Notes under the pieces: generated by a model | Told to the model about the DNA's origin: nothing | What the model saw: the letters and a program-made list of their open reading frames with translations, nothing else | Database searches by the model: none | Assembly (NCBI RefSeq): GCF_040183065.1 | Contig: NC_091119.1 | Location: forward strand, 65,644,392 to 65,708,391 | From: Periplaneta americana | Taxonomy: Eukaryota > Arthropoda > Insecta > Blattodea > Blattidae | DNA length: 64,000 nucleotides | Direction of reading: 5' to 3' | Part shown: piece by piece, positions 33,765 to 46,436 of the stretch | Numbering within the stretch: the stretch's first letter is position 1 | How the letters are laid out: every line of letters starts with the position of its first letter | Made by a program: the position numbers and the translations under genes

Positions 33765-33769
33765 TTAAC

Positions 33770-34292
33770 ATTGCCAGATTAGAAGAGTCTGGGGAGATAG
33801 GTTGGTTTCTGATGTCGATTATTTGACCACAAAGTCATTTGTTCTTCTTGACTGGTCTAGTCTTAACTAATATCCATTTTCAATTTGTGCATTTCATACG
33901 TGTACAGTAGCAGGTACCACACCAAAGGGTGTGAATCAGTGATATTTTTTAACATGTTTCCTATGTAAGAACACTGAACACCTAAACTAATGAACATTTA
34001 ACTGAAGAATGAGGTTGCCGTCCTAACTTTGAATAGCTTGTAGTAGGAAGATAAACTCTTATTGTAATAAATTTATGAAATTATCAAAATTCGGAAGTTA
34101 TTACTTAAATTACAGTATGTAAAACATCAAGATGTTAAATTTGCTTCGTAATCTTCATCACTATCTTGAAAGTAAGGTTGCTTTCAAACAGTGAGAGAAG
34201 TTAAAAAGGACAGAATAAGTTCTGAAGAATGGAGATAGACGTGAATATAAAAAAAACAATGCGAGTTTCTGTCTCTCGAATCATTGTGTATT
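33770..34292 (-). other. probable 3' UTR/intergenic for the nuclease-helicase gene
   Basis: Sequence downstream of the helicase stop codon on the - strand. I see no canonical AATAAA on that strand, so the transcript end is unknown. Confidence 0.4.
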
Positions 34293-35423
34293 TTATGTGA
34301 GTTTCAGTGAGAATGGGTAATTTTTAATGACATTGTGTTTGTCAATACTTCGCTTGACAGTCTCTGGACTGATCAATATCAGCAGACAAGTACATCGAGA
34401 TGCCATTATATAAACTCTTCTCCTATCTTCTGCATCTGCAAAGTCAAAATCTTCATCATCAATAACCATTACAACAACTTTGAATTCAAGTCCCTTTACT
34501 CGAAGTACCCATGGAATTAGAAAATGGTTTGGTTTGCTTGTCAAGATAAAACTCTCCACGTTTGCCAAGCCCTGTGGCATGAATCCTCTGTCTACAAAGT
34601 GTGTCTGTATTTCGTCATTTATAGCATCTGCTTTGTAGCTGCTGTGTACCAGAAATGGCAGAACGCACAGATCATTTGGTTTAATACCTTTGGTGGAACA
34701 TAGATCCACAATGACTGACACCAAAACTTGTAGACAAGATGGTTGACTGTTGCTGTCCACCCAGTAAATCGGAGGTCCATTAATGCTGTGTCCTATGGAG
34801 ATGTCTTGAAGCTTTTGGTAGGCCTCTAATTTCAGTGCAGCAGGCATTCTTGGGATTGGTTCTTGATAAAACTGTTTGAATACCTTATAAATAGTACCAG
34901 TTGATCTGATCACTTTAGTCAGTATTATATCGGGACTTTTCAGAATGTTTGGAGAGTGTTTTGGAAGGAACAGTGAGGCCTGGTTAATGTCTACCAGAAA
35001 CCAGAATACGCCTTGTTCATTGTCACGAACATTGGTGTTTCCCATTTGATAGCGTTTAAATAGTTCTTCTAATGTCTGAGTGATAATTTTTTCTTCAAAC
35101 GACAAACAGAGAGCTTCACATTCATCCATGAATATGTGTTTGTAGCCTTCTTTATTGTGCTTTAAGAATCCTTCAGTGCTGATGAAAAAACGCTGAGTGT
35201 CAACAAATTCAGATAATCCGAGAGCTTCTAGTTTCTTAACAACATCACATCGAATCCCAGGCCAGTAACAGATGTAGAGAGCTCGAGCATCTTTATGTAA
35301 CTGGCCTTCTTCATACAGCTTTTGTAGCTTCCTTATCACAAGTAATGTCTTACCGGTTCCTGCTGCTCCGTGAATTATCAGAGGATTCCCAGTTGACCTC
35401 CGATTTAACAGATCTACCTGTTC
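34293..35423 (-). CDS. helicase exon (last exon)
   Basis: Acceptor TTGCAG precedes 35423 on the - strand. Encodes EQVDLLNRRSTGNPLIIH, GAAGTGKT, IFMDECEALCLSFEEKI, FWFLVDINQASLFLPK (motif III position), VKGLEFKVVVM and RRRVYIMASR, ending YPFSLKLT and a stop. 376 residues in one uninterrupted exon, which implies selection. The frame also runs open upstream into the intron because of a (TTA)n repeat; that part is not coding. Confidence 0.93.
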   Translation of the reverse strand, partial: EQVDLLNRRSTGNPLIIHGAAGTGKTLLVIRKLQKLYEEGQLHKDARALYICYWPGIRCDVVKKLEALGLSEFVDTQRFFISTEGFLKHNKEGYKHIFMDECEALCLSFEEKIITQTLEELFKRYQMGNTNVRDNEQGVFWFLVDINQASLFLPKHSPNILKSPDIILTKVIRSTGTIYKVFKQFYQEPIPRMPAALKLEAYQKLQDISIGHSINGPPIYWVDSNSQPSCLQVLVSVIVDLCSTKGIKPNDLCVLPFLVHSSYKADAINDEIQTHFVDRGFMPQGLANVESFILTSKPNHFLIPWVLRVKGLEFKVVVMVIDDEDFDFADAEDRRRVYIMASRCTCLLILISPETVKRSIDKHNVIKNYPFSLKLT

Positions 35424-35524
35424 CTGCAAATAATTATGACAAACCATACAACTTATTACAATTTCCAAACTTATTAGGCCTATTTGAAAGAATGTATTAC
35501 ATAAAAGCGGTGTATTATAATAAT

Positions 35525-35578
<54 letters not shown>

Positions 35579-38500
35579 CAAAAGAAATGAACATGAGAAA
35601 GCTTTTAAAATTCAATGAGAAAAGGTTACGAGAGACTCGAATATTGAAAGAAGGGGTACAACATTTTACAAGTTGGTTCAAATTTTAAAATATGCCAACA
35701 ACTTAGATGAAGCATTCAGAAACCAAATTCACTATCTCCACTTTCGGTGTAATTACGTGATTAGAAAATATCCTAAGAATAAAATTGATCAGTTGGAAAG
35801 TGATTAACTTCAGCTACATGTAGTTATGCAGATCATAGCATCTGTTATATTTACCGATTACTGTATCGAAACTTCAGAAGTTTTCAACTGTAGCTCCTGT
35901 TTTCTCAGATCAATCTTAGTACGAGGGTCGGTCAGAAAGTAATGCCTCCTATTTTTTTCTCCTTAAATAAGTTGGAAATGTGAAAAATTCGAATTTGGTG
36001 CGATTCCTCGAACCTTCTTCTACAGTCTACTGCAGTAACAGCTTCCTAAGTCAACAGATGGCAGTACTGCATCAGTTTAGAAAATAGCTGATATTGACGT
36101 ACGTATAAGACAGCATGCTGTGATAGAATTCCTGAATGCAGAAGGTGAAATGCTCATTTGCATTCATGAAAGGCCGAAGAAGGTTTATGGAGATGCAACA
36201 GTGGATGTCAGCACTGTTAGACGATGGGTTCGTTGCTGTACAGGGAAAGACTTTTGACTAATGAAACGTGAAGCGGCTGACGACTGCAGTGATTTCATGC
36301 AACATCCAGTGAGTCAACGACATCATTTCTGATGACCGCCGGGTAACAACAGATGAATGAATTGTGTCAGTAAAGGCAGTGTGATGGCTATTATTAATAA
36401 ACTGCGCTACTCTAAAGTTTGTGTATGCTGGTTACCAAAAATGTTGACTGACCAGAATAAAGAAGCAAGGAAAACAATAGCTTTCGATCTGTTGCAGTGC
36501 TTTGTGGAAGGAGTGGAGTTCTTGGCGAAAATTGTGACTGGAGATGAGACTTGGATTCATTTTTTTGAACCTGAGTTCAAGAGGGACAAAAACTTGGCAT
36601 CACACAATGTTGCCAAAAAAGAAAAAAATTCAAAACTGCGATCTACAGGGGAAGTTATGCCGACAGCCTTTTGGGATTTGAAGGGTGTGCTTCTGGTTGA
36701 TGTTTTGGAGCAGAGTGCACAATAAATTCTGTACAATACGTCGAAACCCTCAAGGAGTTAAAGCATGTCTTCAGCAAGTTCGCCTATCAAAACCTATGAC
36801 TGATAATCTTCTTTTGCATGACAATGCAAAACCAAACACCAGTCAATACACCACTGGCGAGATTTTGAAAATTGGTTGGAAAGTCTTGCCTCACCCACCA
36901 TACAGCCCTGACCTAGCACCATCAGATTTCCATCTGTTAGGTCCAGTAAAGGAAGCTCATCATGGGCATCACTTTGAAGATGAGGAGACCTTGAAAAATA
37001 CTATGTGTCAATGATTGAGGAAGAAGGACCGTGATTTTTATTGCACTGCAATATATGCTCTTGTTTCAAGGTGGAAAAAAACTGTGGAAAAAGATGGAGA
37101 TTATATTGAAAAGTGAGAAATTAATTGTGAATGTTGTGGCTGTTGTATTATGTAAATTTAATTTAATTTTCTTGTAAATTAAAAGAGAGAAAAAAATAGG
37201 AGGCATTACATTCTGACTGCTCCTTGTAGAATTAAACAGTTTGGCTTTTGAGTGTGTCATAAAACTGGATGATCAATTCACAAAACTAGACCGCGAAGTA
37301 CAGATGTTGGGACTCAGAATCAGTTAAGGTAAAACAATATATCGTTGTTGTTCCTGCAATAATTGCCATGTTATCGATTTTCAGAATTTTGCTCTATTAA
37401 ATAACTTAAATAGTGATATAGTAAATAATCTCCTATATGTAATTATATTTCTTTCTTTCGAAAATTTAACAATTTATAGTCTCCTATGTACTACTATCAT
37501 AGAATGAATAAATGTTGTTGTTTTCTAATGCCAGGCATTTGACAATAAAGTCATTTGATCTCTTGCACTCCAATATTTTTCAAAGATATTATCATGGCCA
37601 GCCACTGAAGCACAGATTTTGAGGTGTTCCAAATCCATTTCTTGGTTTGAGTTGCACAATGGGCAGTTAGGGGACTGATATATTCCAATTCTATGCAGGT
37701 GTTTGGCCAAACAATCATGGCCTGTTGCCAATCTAAATGCAGCTACAGACGATTTTCGTAGTAAATCGGGAATTATCTGTGGATTTTGATGCAGAGAGTT
37801 CCATTTTTTCCCTTGAGATTGTGTTATCAAATCTTGTTTGTTAAAGTCTAAGTATGTAGATTTCATAAATCTTTTCACAGAGTAAAACGTATGTGAATTA
37901 ATGTGTTTTTCTTTCTACTGAACAATGTTATATTTTGCACATAGGAATTATTGCAGAAACAACGACGATATATATGCAAATAACTGAAAATTCATCAAGA
38001 TTGGAATATCTAGAAGCTAGTTAATAAGTTTGAGAGGATAATCGAATTTAAATACTTGGGAATTTTATTTACAAGTAACAAGCAGAGTGTAAAATTCAGA
38101 TTAGTAATAACCAACAGATGTTAATATGGGTTACAAAAGCATCTAAAGTTACATTGTATAAATATTAATACAAACTATAAATTACTAAAAATATTAATAA
38201 AACACTACAGGGAACAACCCATGCCATGTTGGCGCACTAGAGTATCAGCTAGTATAGGACAGTAGAAGAGATTGTCCACTGCATATTTGTTTGTCTCTCG
38301 AGACGAATTCGTAAGCATTTGAATGCTAAAATAAGTAATGCTCGTTCCTCTTAACCACTTCCGAAAGTAAACATGTGTTTTCTCTGATACATTATTGTTA
38401 CTTTTGTCCATCTCTTACAAAAAAATTTGACGTTATTGTGGGAGTGTAACTCACTGCAAGTGCTGTGCTGCATGCTAGCTGTGGAGCTGGAGAACTAGTA

Positions 38501-39429
38501 CAATACTGCTCCTGTAATATTACAGTCTGCTCTTTAGAGCAATGTTTGCGGTGTATGTGACGTGCATCAGTTACTTCTATCCTTTGAAATCAGTAGGCTA
38601 TATAGTCCCGAAATTTGGCAACATTATCAACACATGGTTGAAAAAATAGGGTTCGAATTTTCTAAAGTTTCATCTCTATAAGATGTCAGTGGTTTATGTG
38701 TTAAATCCGGGTAATCCAATAGCACGCACACGGTTTTTTTTTCTCACTGATGAAGTTCGATTTCCCCTGAGTGACAATGTAAATGCTCAGAATAGTCGGT
38801 ATTAGGATGCCGAAAATCCCAATTTTTCTCATGAAGCCCCACTACATATTATAAATGTTAAATGTTATGTTTTATTTAATGATGCTCGCAACTGCCAAGG
38901 TTATATCAGTGTTGCTACATAATATATCTGGTGTGCAGTTAGAGCATGAAAAATAGTTGGCCCATTTTTTTTTTTTACGAAACAATTATTTCGGAACATT
39001 ATGCGAATGTTTCTGTTTTTATCGACAACAGAATCTGTTTCTTGCCACTTATTAAATTATGCAGTCTCTGGAAAACATCGCTGGAACTTGCATAAACTCA
39101 ACTCATATGACTTCTTCTTTAGTAGTTACGTTTCAACAGGGAAAATGCTTTGCTGTACTATGTATTTAATCATAGTTGAAATCAGGAGTGTATTTGAGGC
39201 GGGCCCTGGTAGCGCCAGAGTACTATTTTTCGTGGCACCAGAGGACTTTTATGATTTTCATATTATTGTGAAATTTTTCATTTCTAAAAAGTAATCATTT
39301 TTTTCATATTTAAACAATTTCATAATGAAGTCTACTCCACAGACCTAACAACCTCTATATCTAGAGTTGAACCCATATATTTTCGTCTGACATTCCAATA
39401 ACTATTCCTGTGGAAATGGTGGTGCTGAA

Positions 39430-39466
<37 letters not shown>

Positions 39467-42400
39467 GTGACGACAATTATGAAGACAACTACTACCAGTA
39501 GTACTGAAATTCCAGAGCCAGGGAACTTTTTTGTTTAGAAATAAACCACTGGTTAAAATACATATTTCTTAATACAGTTCAGATAACTGACTAACTGGAA
39601 ATGAAACATAAAGTTTGAGTAGAATTATACACCAACTCGGGCCAACTGATAAGGAAAAACCCAACTTACTGCCTACCGAAAAGTAACCTCGTGGACTGGT
39701 AAGAATGCTGGTAATTTAGAGTTGACTCATATATATATTTGACAGAGGAGTGATCCACAGGCTTGCACTGCAGCTTGATTCTTATTGTGCTTACCACTTC
39801 TTTTCTGTGAGTGATTTTGTCTCCAAATGGCTGCGCTCTTGTATGTATAATGCATGCTAGACCATGAACGTAACCGGGCTATGGTAATGATGACAATGAC
39901 GCTTGAATTAATGATGGGGAAACGAGTCCGAGGTCCAATGCTGAAAGTTACCCAGCAATTCTGCTTCAGGTGGTTGAGGGAAACCTCAGAAAAACCCCCA
40001 ACCACGTAATTTATCCCAACCAGAATTTGAACTCAGGCCCACTTTTTTCTGCTAACCATTACTCCACAGTAGTGGACTGTATACAGTGTCGTCATGTGGA
40101 CTGTATGCCTTTAGAATGTGACCTGCATAGCAGGTAGAAGTAACGGTCATGGTTTTGATTTTCCCGTGAAACTCAGTTTGAGTAGCCTACTTGCTTCGAT
40201 ATGAGTGCACGTGTTGCGTGTTGAAGTAGGATTTATGAGTATTTTCACTGCAGTATAGTTTGCTAAAGTAATAAGTGATAGAATGATGAAGTGTTGTTAG
40301 TGGCATTATTATGCCACAGTATAAACATACTTAAGAAGAAAGAAATTTTATGTATGATTCTTATGTGAAAACAGATTTGTGCAGAAGTGTGAGGAAGCGA
40401 TTTTTAAGTAAATTTCCTGGTATTCCTGCTCCACACAGAAATAGTGTGCATAATCGTGTTAATAAATTTAGGGCAATGAGATTTGTTATTGATGAGAAGT
40501 CACAAGTAAATCACAGTTTGCTTAGGAGAATCTTGATGAAACTGGAGAAAGATTATAGAGGATTCCAGGTTAAAAAAAAAGCATTGGTTTTATGTATCTT
40601 TCCTAGCATACTGTTCAAGCTCTGTGGTACGGAAGTGTTTTTATGGCAACTGGTCATTTGATGGAATAGCCCTGTATGCTGAATACTTTTTTCTTAACCT
40701 GGAATCCTCTATAGAGTACTTGATGATGAACCTGGAGATAGATTAGAAAAAAGTCCAAAGAAATCTCTGTGATGGCTTGCACAGGAAATAGAAATTTTGC
40801 AAACCTCGGTTTTGAAAGCTACTAAACTTTTAAAATCAATATCACATAAGATGACCATTGTCCAGCAGTTGTAGCTATGTGATAATGTAAATGGCGTAAT
40901 GTCAGTGACGACACAATAAATAATTGAAGGGTTCAGAACCATAGTGGACCAAGCACCATTTACTGAAACCGTAGAGAACAAGGGTTAAAATGAAGTTATT
41001 ACCATAATTCAATGGAAACATATAGCAAGTAATATAAAGTGTACACGTTAAAACTAAACAATATATCAATCTTCATTAAACTATGGTATTCACTTAACTT
41101 TAACCCTTGCTTTCTCCATTTTTAATAAATGGCGCTTGGCCTACTATGGCTCTGAACTCTAAATTTTTTATGGACTAAGCATGGTTCCATTTACATGGCC
41201 ATGTAGTGACATAGAACAACAGGTAAGTACTTATTCGAATGCAGAGAAACCCGATCAGCTGATCTTTTACATGAAACATTACATGAGAAAATCGGGGTAT
41301 GGTACACTATAAATGCATACAGACGGAATAATAAGGCCCATATTTTATGAAAATATCAATGCGCAGAGATACAGGGATAATTTACTCACACCTCTCTTCG
41401 AATAATTATCCGACATTGAATGTCAGTCTGCTGTTTTTCAACAGGACTCTGCTACAGCACATACAGCTGATGACTCATTAACTTTAATTGAGGAAAATTT
41501 GAAGATAGGGTCATTAGTAAATGATTATGGCCAGAACGATTCCCAAATCTTGGTGTATGTACTGTATACAAATAACTCACACACATTGGAAGAACTGAAA
41601 GAGAATATAAGGAGACACATTTCAGAAAATAAACTAATGCACATATGAATGCAAACTTTCCAAAAAAAAAAAGCCAAAAATAATATGGGCAGCAAGAACA
41701 TCATCTCCAACATCGTCTTCGACAAAGATAGGTGATTACTTCATTGTAATTGTGAAATATTTGAATTAAAATAAAGCTATGCTCTTGAGTTGAGAATTAC
41801 ATAGACAGCAGCAGTGTGCTTCCAGCTGCTATTTGGGCCGTGTTCTAATGGCACATAACCCAATCAGGGGCACTGCATATGTATTACAAATTATAAAGAC
41901 AAGGTTTATTGGGAATGTGAACACAGAAACAGACCTCTGAGAATTTACTTTGGGAATGTCAAAGCAAAAACTAAAAACATTGGGTGAATGCGCAGAAAGG
42001 CTTTGGACAGTAGCAGCTCAATATGAGACCTACAAATTTGATAACAGACTGTTATATTATAGCCTCAGGATGATAGATAACAGCATACATTAAGCCATGT
42101 TTCTGAATAAAGAATACCTATTTTATTTTCATGTAAAGATAAGCATGTTTTTAGAAAATAAATGTCGGAAAAATATTTCAGGAATTTTGTATTCTGAAAT
42201 CAGTATGTTATGAAAACTGTCATTAGGACAATTTAGCATAAGGAACATTTTTTCTGGAAGAAAATTCTGTGTTGTATCAAGGATACACCGACACGTAGAA
42301 TATGTCACTAAATTTCGGGAATGAAACTACAGTTGTGTTTCGGTTTATAAATAGAGAGCATGGGTCCATGATAAGAAGTACAGTAATTAATATGTCGTTG

Positions 42401-45400
42401 GCTTACTTATAAAACCTCGTAACCGCATTTGAAGAAATTGTACAAGAGAGCAATATAACTTCTTAATCTTTTATATCCCAACTAATAACTGCTATGCGTT
42501 TGTTATTTATAAAATATAGAAACATTTGCATACTTATAAGGTGTTATTAGCAGACGTATTTTGAAAATATACACAGATTTCGACATTCGTGAAAAATTGG
42601 ATTTACGGGGTTTTAGAAATAAGCTGACGATATTTTCTGTTCATATGCATGAAGCAACATTCCGAAATTAGTCCCAGCTCAACACATTTTTCACCAGGGG
42701 CAGGACGTCCTTAGGGGTCCATCAATATTTCGTTCCCCAGCAATTTTCTTTTCGCATTTAAAATGCGTAAATTTTGTTCAGGACAGTGTACTGGATTCAT
42801 AATTGTTTCAGTAAATTTCATAACATGGCGCAATGTGTGTCAGTAAAATGTCAAAGATTGTATGACACTAAATTTAATATTGTGAGCTTGGGCCGCGTTA
42901 AAGGGCCCCACAACTTGAATCACCTTAGCACTCAACTGCCATGGTGCCAGGTATGCAATGTTCGCCATCGACGGAGATTTACGAAGTTACCGTCACGAAT
43001 ATAATGCTTCTCATCGGTGCCCGACGAACCTGGCCCGCCTGCCGGACGGAAGCGACAGTCGCAGGTATCTGTTATACTGTGAGTCGCAGTGTCACTGAAC
43101 AGTGGGTTAATTCTAGAAGTGTCCATGTGAACTTTGAATAGTGCACGCGAGCGAAGTGTGAAAACATAAATGAAATGGATTACCTATTAAAACATCGTTT
43201 TCTTCGTTAAAATTAGAAGATAAACTTGAAGTTAAACGACTAGGCACACATCAACCGAATTACTTCAGTTTTACACAGGCGGATGGTATGAAAAGGAGAA
43301 CTTTCTGCATCTCGTGGTTTACAAAGAAGTCCTGGCTAACTGTAAGTGACGAAAAACAAAGTTTATTTTATTTCTATTGTCTGTTGTCTGGTGGCAAGGG
43401 ACTGTGGATGTCGACATGTTGCAAAGATCTAAAACATTTAAGGGAGCACATAAAAAAAAGACAAGAAGAAAGGCAATACATTTAGAAAATACTTGTAAGT
43501 TAAACTATTTGGGGCAGTATAAATATCGCAGCATCAATTGATTCCGCGGTCAAATTTTCAATCCAGAAACATAACGAACAGGTCACAAAAGACAGACATA
43601 ATACTAGCAAGAGTAATTGATTCTTTAGTATTTTGCGGAACTCACGAATTATAACTAAGGGTTCAGAATGAAATTCCGGGGAAATTTGTTAGACTTGTTA
43701 TCTTTATTTGTCAGTCTTGATAATGTATTGGATGAACATTTAAACAGTACTTCTGTTTTTAAATATACTTTACACATTATACAAAATGAATTACTAGACA
43801 GTAAGCTTATGTATGATGTACGGTATACATCGAAGATCTGAAACAGAACATTACCGGTACCGATAATTCTACAGATTTTGTTGTTGTGCAGGCTGACGAA
43901 ACAACAGACATAACCTGGAAAAACCAATTTATTATTTTGAGATACATAAAAGGTTGTAAACCTGTGGAAAGGTTTTTTTTTTTTTTTTTTTTTTTTCAAA
44001 GAGCAAAGAGGTAAACAATCGCATGGCTAACAGTCTGAGCGAGGTTCTAAAACAAACTACAACTTTTCAATTTAGAAAATAAACTCATAGCTCGAGCATA
44101 TGATGGTGCTTGCAGTAATGAGTGGTAGTTTTAGTTGTATTGTGCTGAACTAATTTTTAAGCAGAAACATTTAACTAAAATGAAACAAAAAATCTTGGTG
44201 CATTATTTAATGTATACTGCAAAATTTGTGAAATATCTGGCACCACCAACAAAAATGATCACGAGCTGCCACTGTTTTTCATTATGATTCACTCAAAGTG
44301 TACCTAGTCTACGTGTTAATTATGACTTTAATGTTAGAGAATTCGTGTCTGTAGCCGCTCTTGATGTCGAGATATTATTGAGAGAGGTCACGCATCATGA
44401 CTATTTTTTTTACACAATTTCGGCACCCTCATGCCCATAGCAAGTGAAGGTGGTCATTGAGCATGGTCACACAAGTTGCATTGGTTCATGGCCTGACTAC
44501 TAGGCCTAATAGTATTATCATTCAGCTGTGGCTTATAGTCTTGTTAGAATAAGTTGAAATTCTGGCCGTTTTGTTTTACCTTGGATCCTGGAATGAATGG
44601 CCATACTCGGTGCGGGGAAGAATATATTCTACATCAAAACGTTTTAGAAGAAATACCAGTAACCAGGAATGGTTATTTAGAAGTGATGGATTGTGATGGA
44701 GGAAACGATAAATAGCGTTTGGATTTGAGCTGGGAAAGCAAACTCTCCTTTATGCCACTAAATAATAAAATAAAATGATGAATTTTACTTAATAGTATGT
44801 TATAAACAACTTAGTACTGGTATAATTGAAATAGCAATTACAGAAAAATCACTCTATAACGTTTTATTCAAGCACAAATTTCATTATTAATTAATTACCT
44901 GAGAAAGGAGAGCCAGCATTCCATTATGAATTTCATCAACAATAACACCGCAGCTCAAGATGACGAACCTAAGTAAAAAAACAAGTGAACACCAATTTGT
45001 AAAGAATACTTCATTTAAGGTAAATATGAATAATGATATTAGTACTATATCTTATACATGAAGTAACACTGAATAATAACCAGACTAATGAAAGATCTGC
45101 TATAAAAGACACTAGCAGGCTGCTAAACTATGTACAGACACCACACAACATGACAATATGGGATCCACTTAAGGGACGGATTCAGGACCTATATCAGTTT
45201 ACATGAATTATGTTCGAAATAGTTAATTCCAAGTTAAACATTTTCTTAGTAAAGGTAACTTATGTTTATTTCAAAAGGAAATTATCAAAATCCTGTTAAA
45301 AATTCCAGGTACCTGTCAAATTTGTTGAAAGTTTTGTTCAGTAGGCCTACAACAAGTTGGAACATTGCAACATTCTGTTAGTATTGAATACAAAAGATAT

Positions 45401-46377
45401 CTAGTACCTATAGTGTAAGTTGGCCATAAAAGTACAAGCATTGCAACATTCTCAGTTAGTGCTGGGCATATAAACTATCCAAGTTGCCACCCATTTTTTT
45501 ATACTAATATTGCATATTTTATTAGTCATTCACCCATAAAAAGCCAATTGTGTAGATCAATTTACCAACAGAGTCGTTGCCCAGAGGAAGCTGATCTACT
45601 CTACACCCATGATAAGATGAGATGATGATGATGATGATGGTTGTTGAGATGACACAGAGGAACCGGAACTCCTGGATCATGGACTTACCCAACAGAAAGT
45701 ACCGTACAAGTACAACAAGCATTTCAACATTTCCAGTTGTATTAGAATTATTTTATTTAACAATGATTTCAACTGCAGAGGTTATTCAGTGTTGAAATTC
45801 GATGCTGACGAGCTGTGGGTCACTGAGGAAAATCAATTAGTGTATAAGAGATTTAAATTGGTTCCACAAATGCAAGCCAAGTGAATTTAGGTCCAGAATT
45901 AATGGATAATCAGTACTCATTGGGTCGTGGAGGACCCATTTTCTGAGCTGTGCACTTCCTGGGCCAGAATGTATCTGAATTTTCCTAGTCTAACAATTTA
46001 TTTATTCAATACCAATTGAAAACGTTTAATTTCTTCAGTGTGTAGAACTAAGTTGCCAACAAATTCGTTAAGACAGCCGGAATATTTTAACAAATTAGAA
46101 GTTCTGTTAGAGACCTAGTAGGCCTATTGAGACACGATGTGGCTCTTTGGAGAAATTCATGCAGAGATAAACATATTGTTATTGGAACCCGAAAACAACT
46201 TTAATTTAGAATCAAAGATATTTTAGTCATAAGTTTATATGAATTTTTCTTCTTCTTTTTAGATCCTGAATCCGTCTTCGAAGTATATTCCATATGTTAT
46301 GAAAAACATAAATGCACACTCTCCCTCTACTTCCCTTCCCCTCTCCACATATCTCTGCCCGCTCTCGATGTACATGC

Positions 46378-46436
<59 letters not shown>

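Larger units (their letters stand above)
40340..41740 (+). mobile_element. decayed DUF4817/DDE_3 transposon carrying two MITEs
   Basis: The N-terminal helix-turn-helix domain is readable as MYDSYVKTDLCRSVRKRFLS, KFPGIPAPHRNSVHNRVNKF (40350-40480), followed after a MITE by RLEKSPKKSL and WLAQEIE (about 40740). After a second MITE come FQQDSATAHTADDSL (about 41440) and HTLEELKENIRRHIS (about 41580), pieces of the catalytic domain. This is the same broad family as 20106-21060. Stops and frame changes are numerous. Confidence 0.75.

Noticed and set aside
41870-42070. Faint resemblance to a retroelement structural-protein fragment
   Set aside because: Very short and weak, with no flanking repeats or other parts of such an element nearby.
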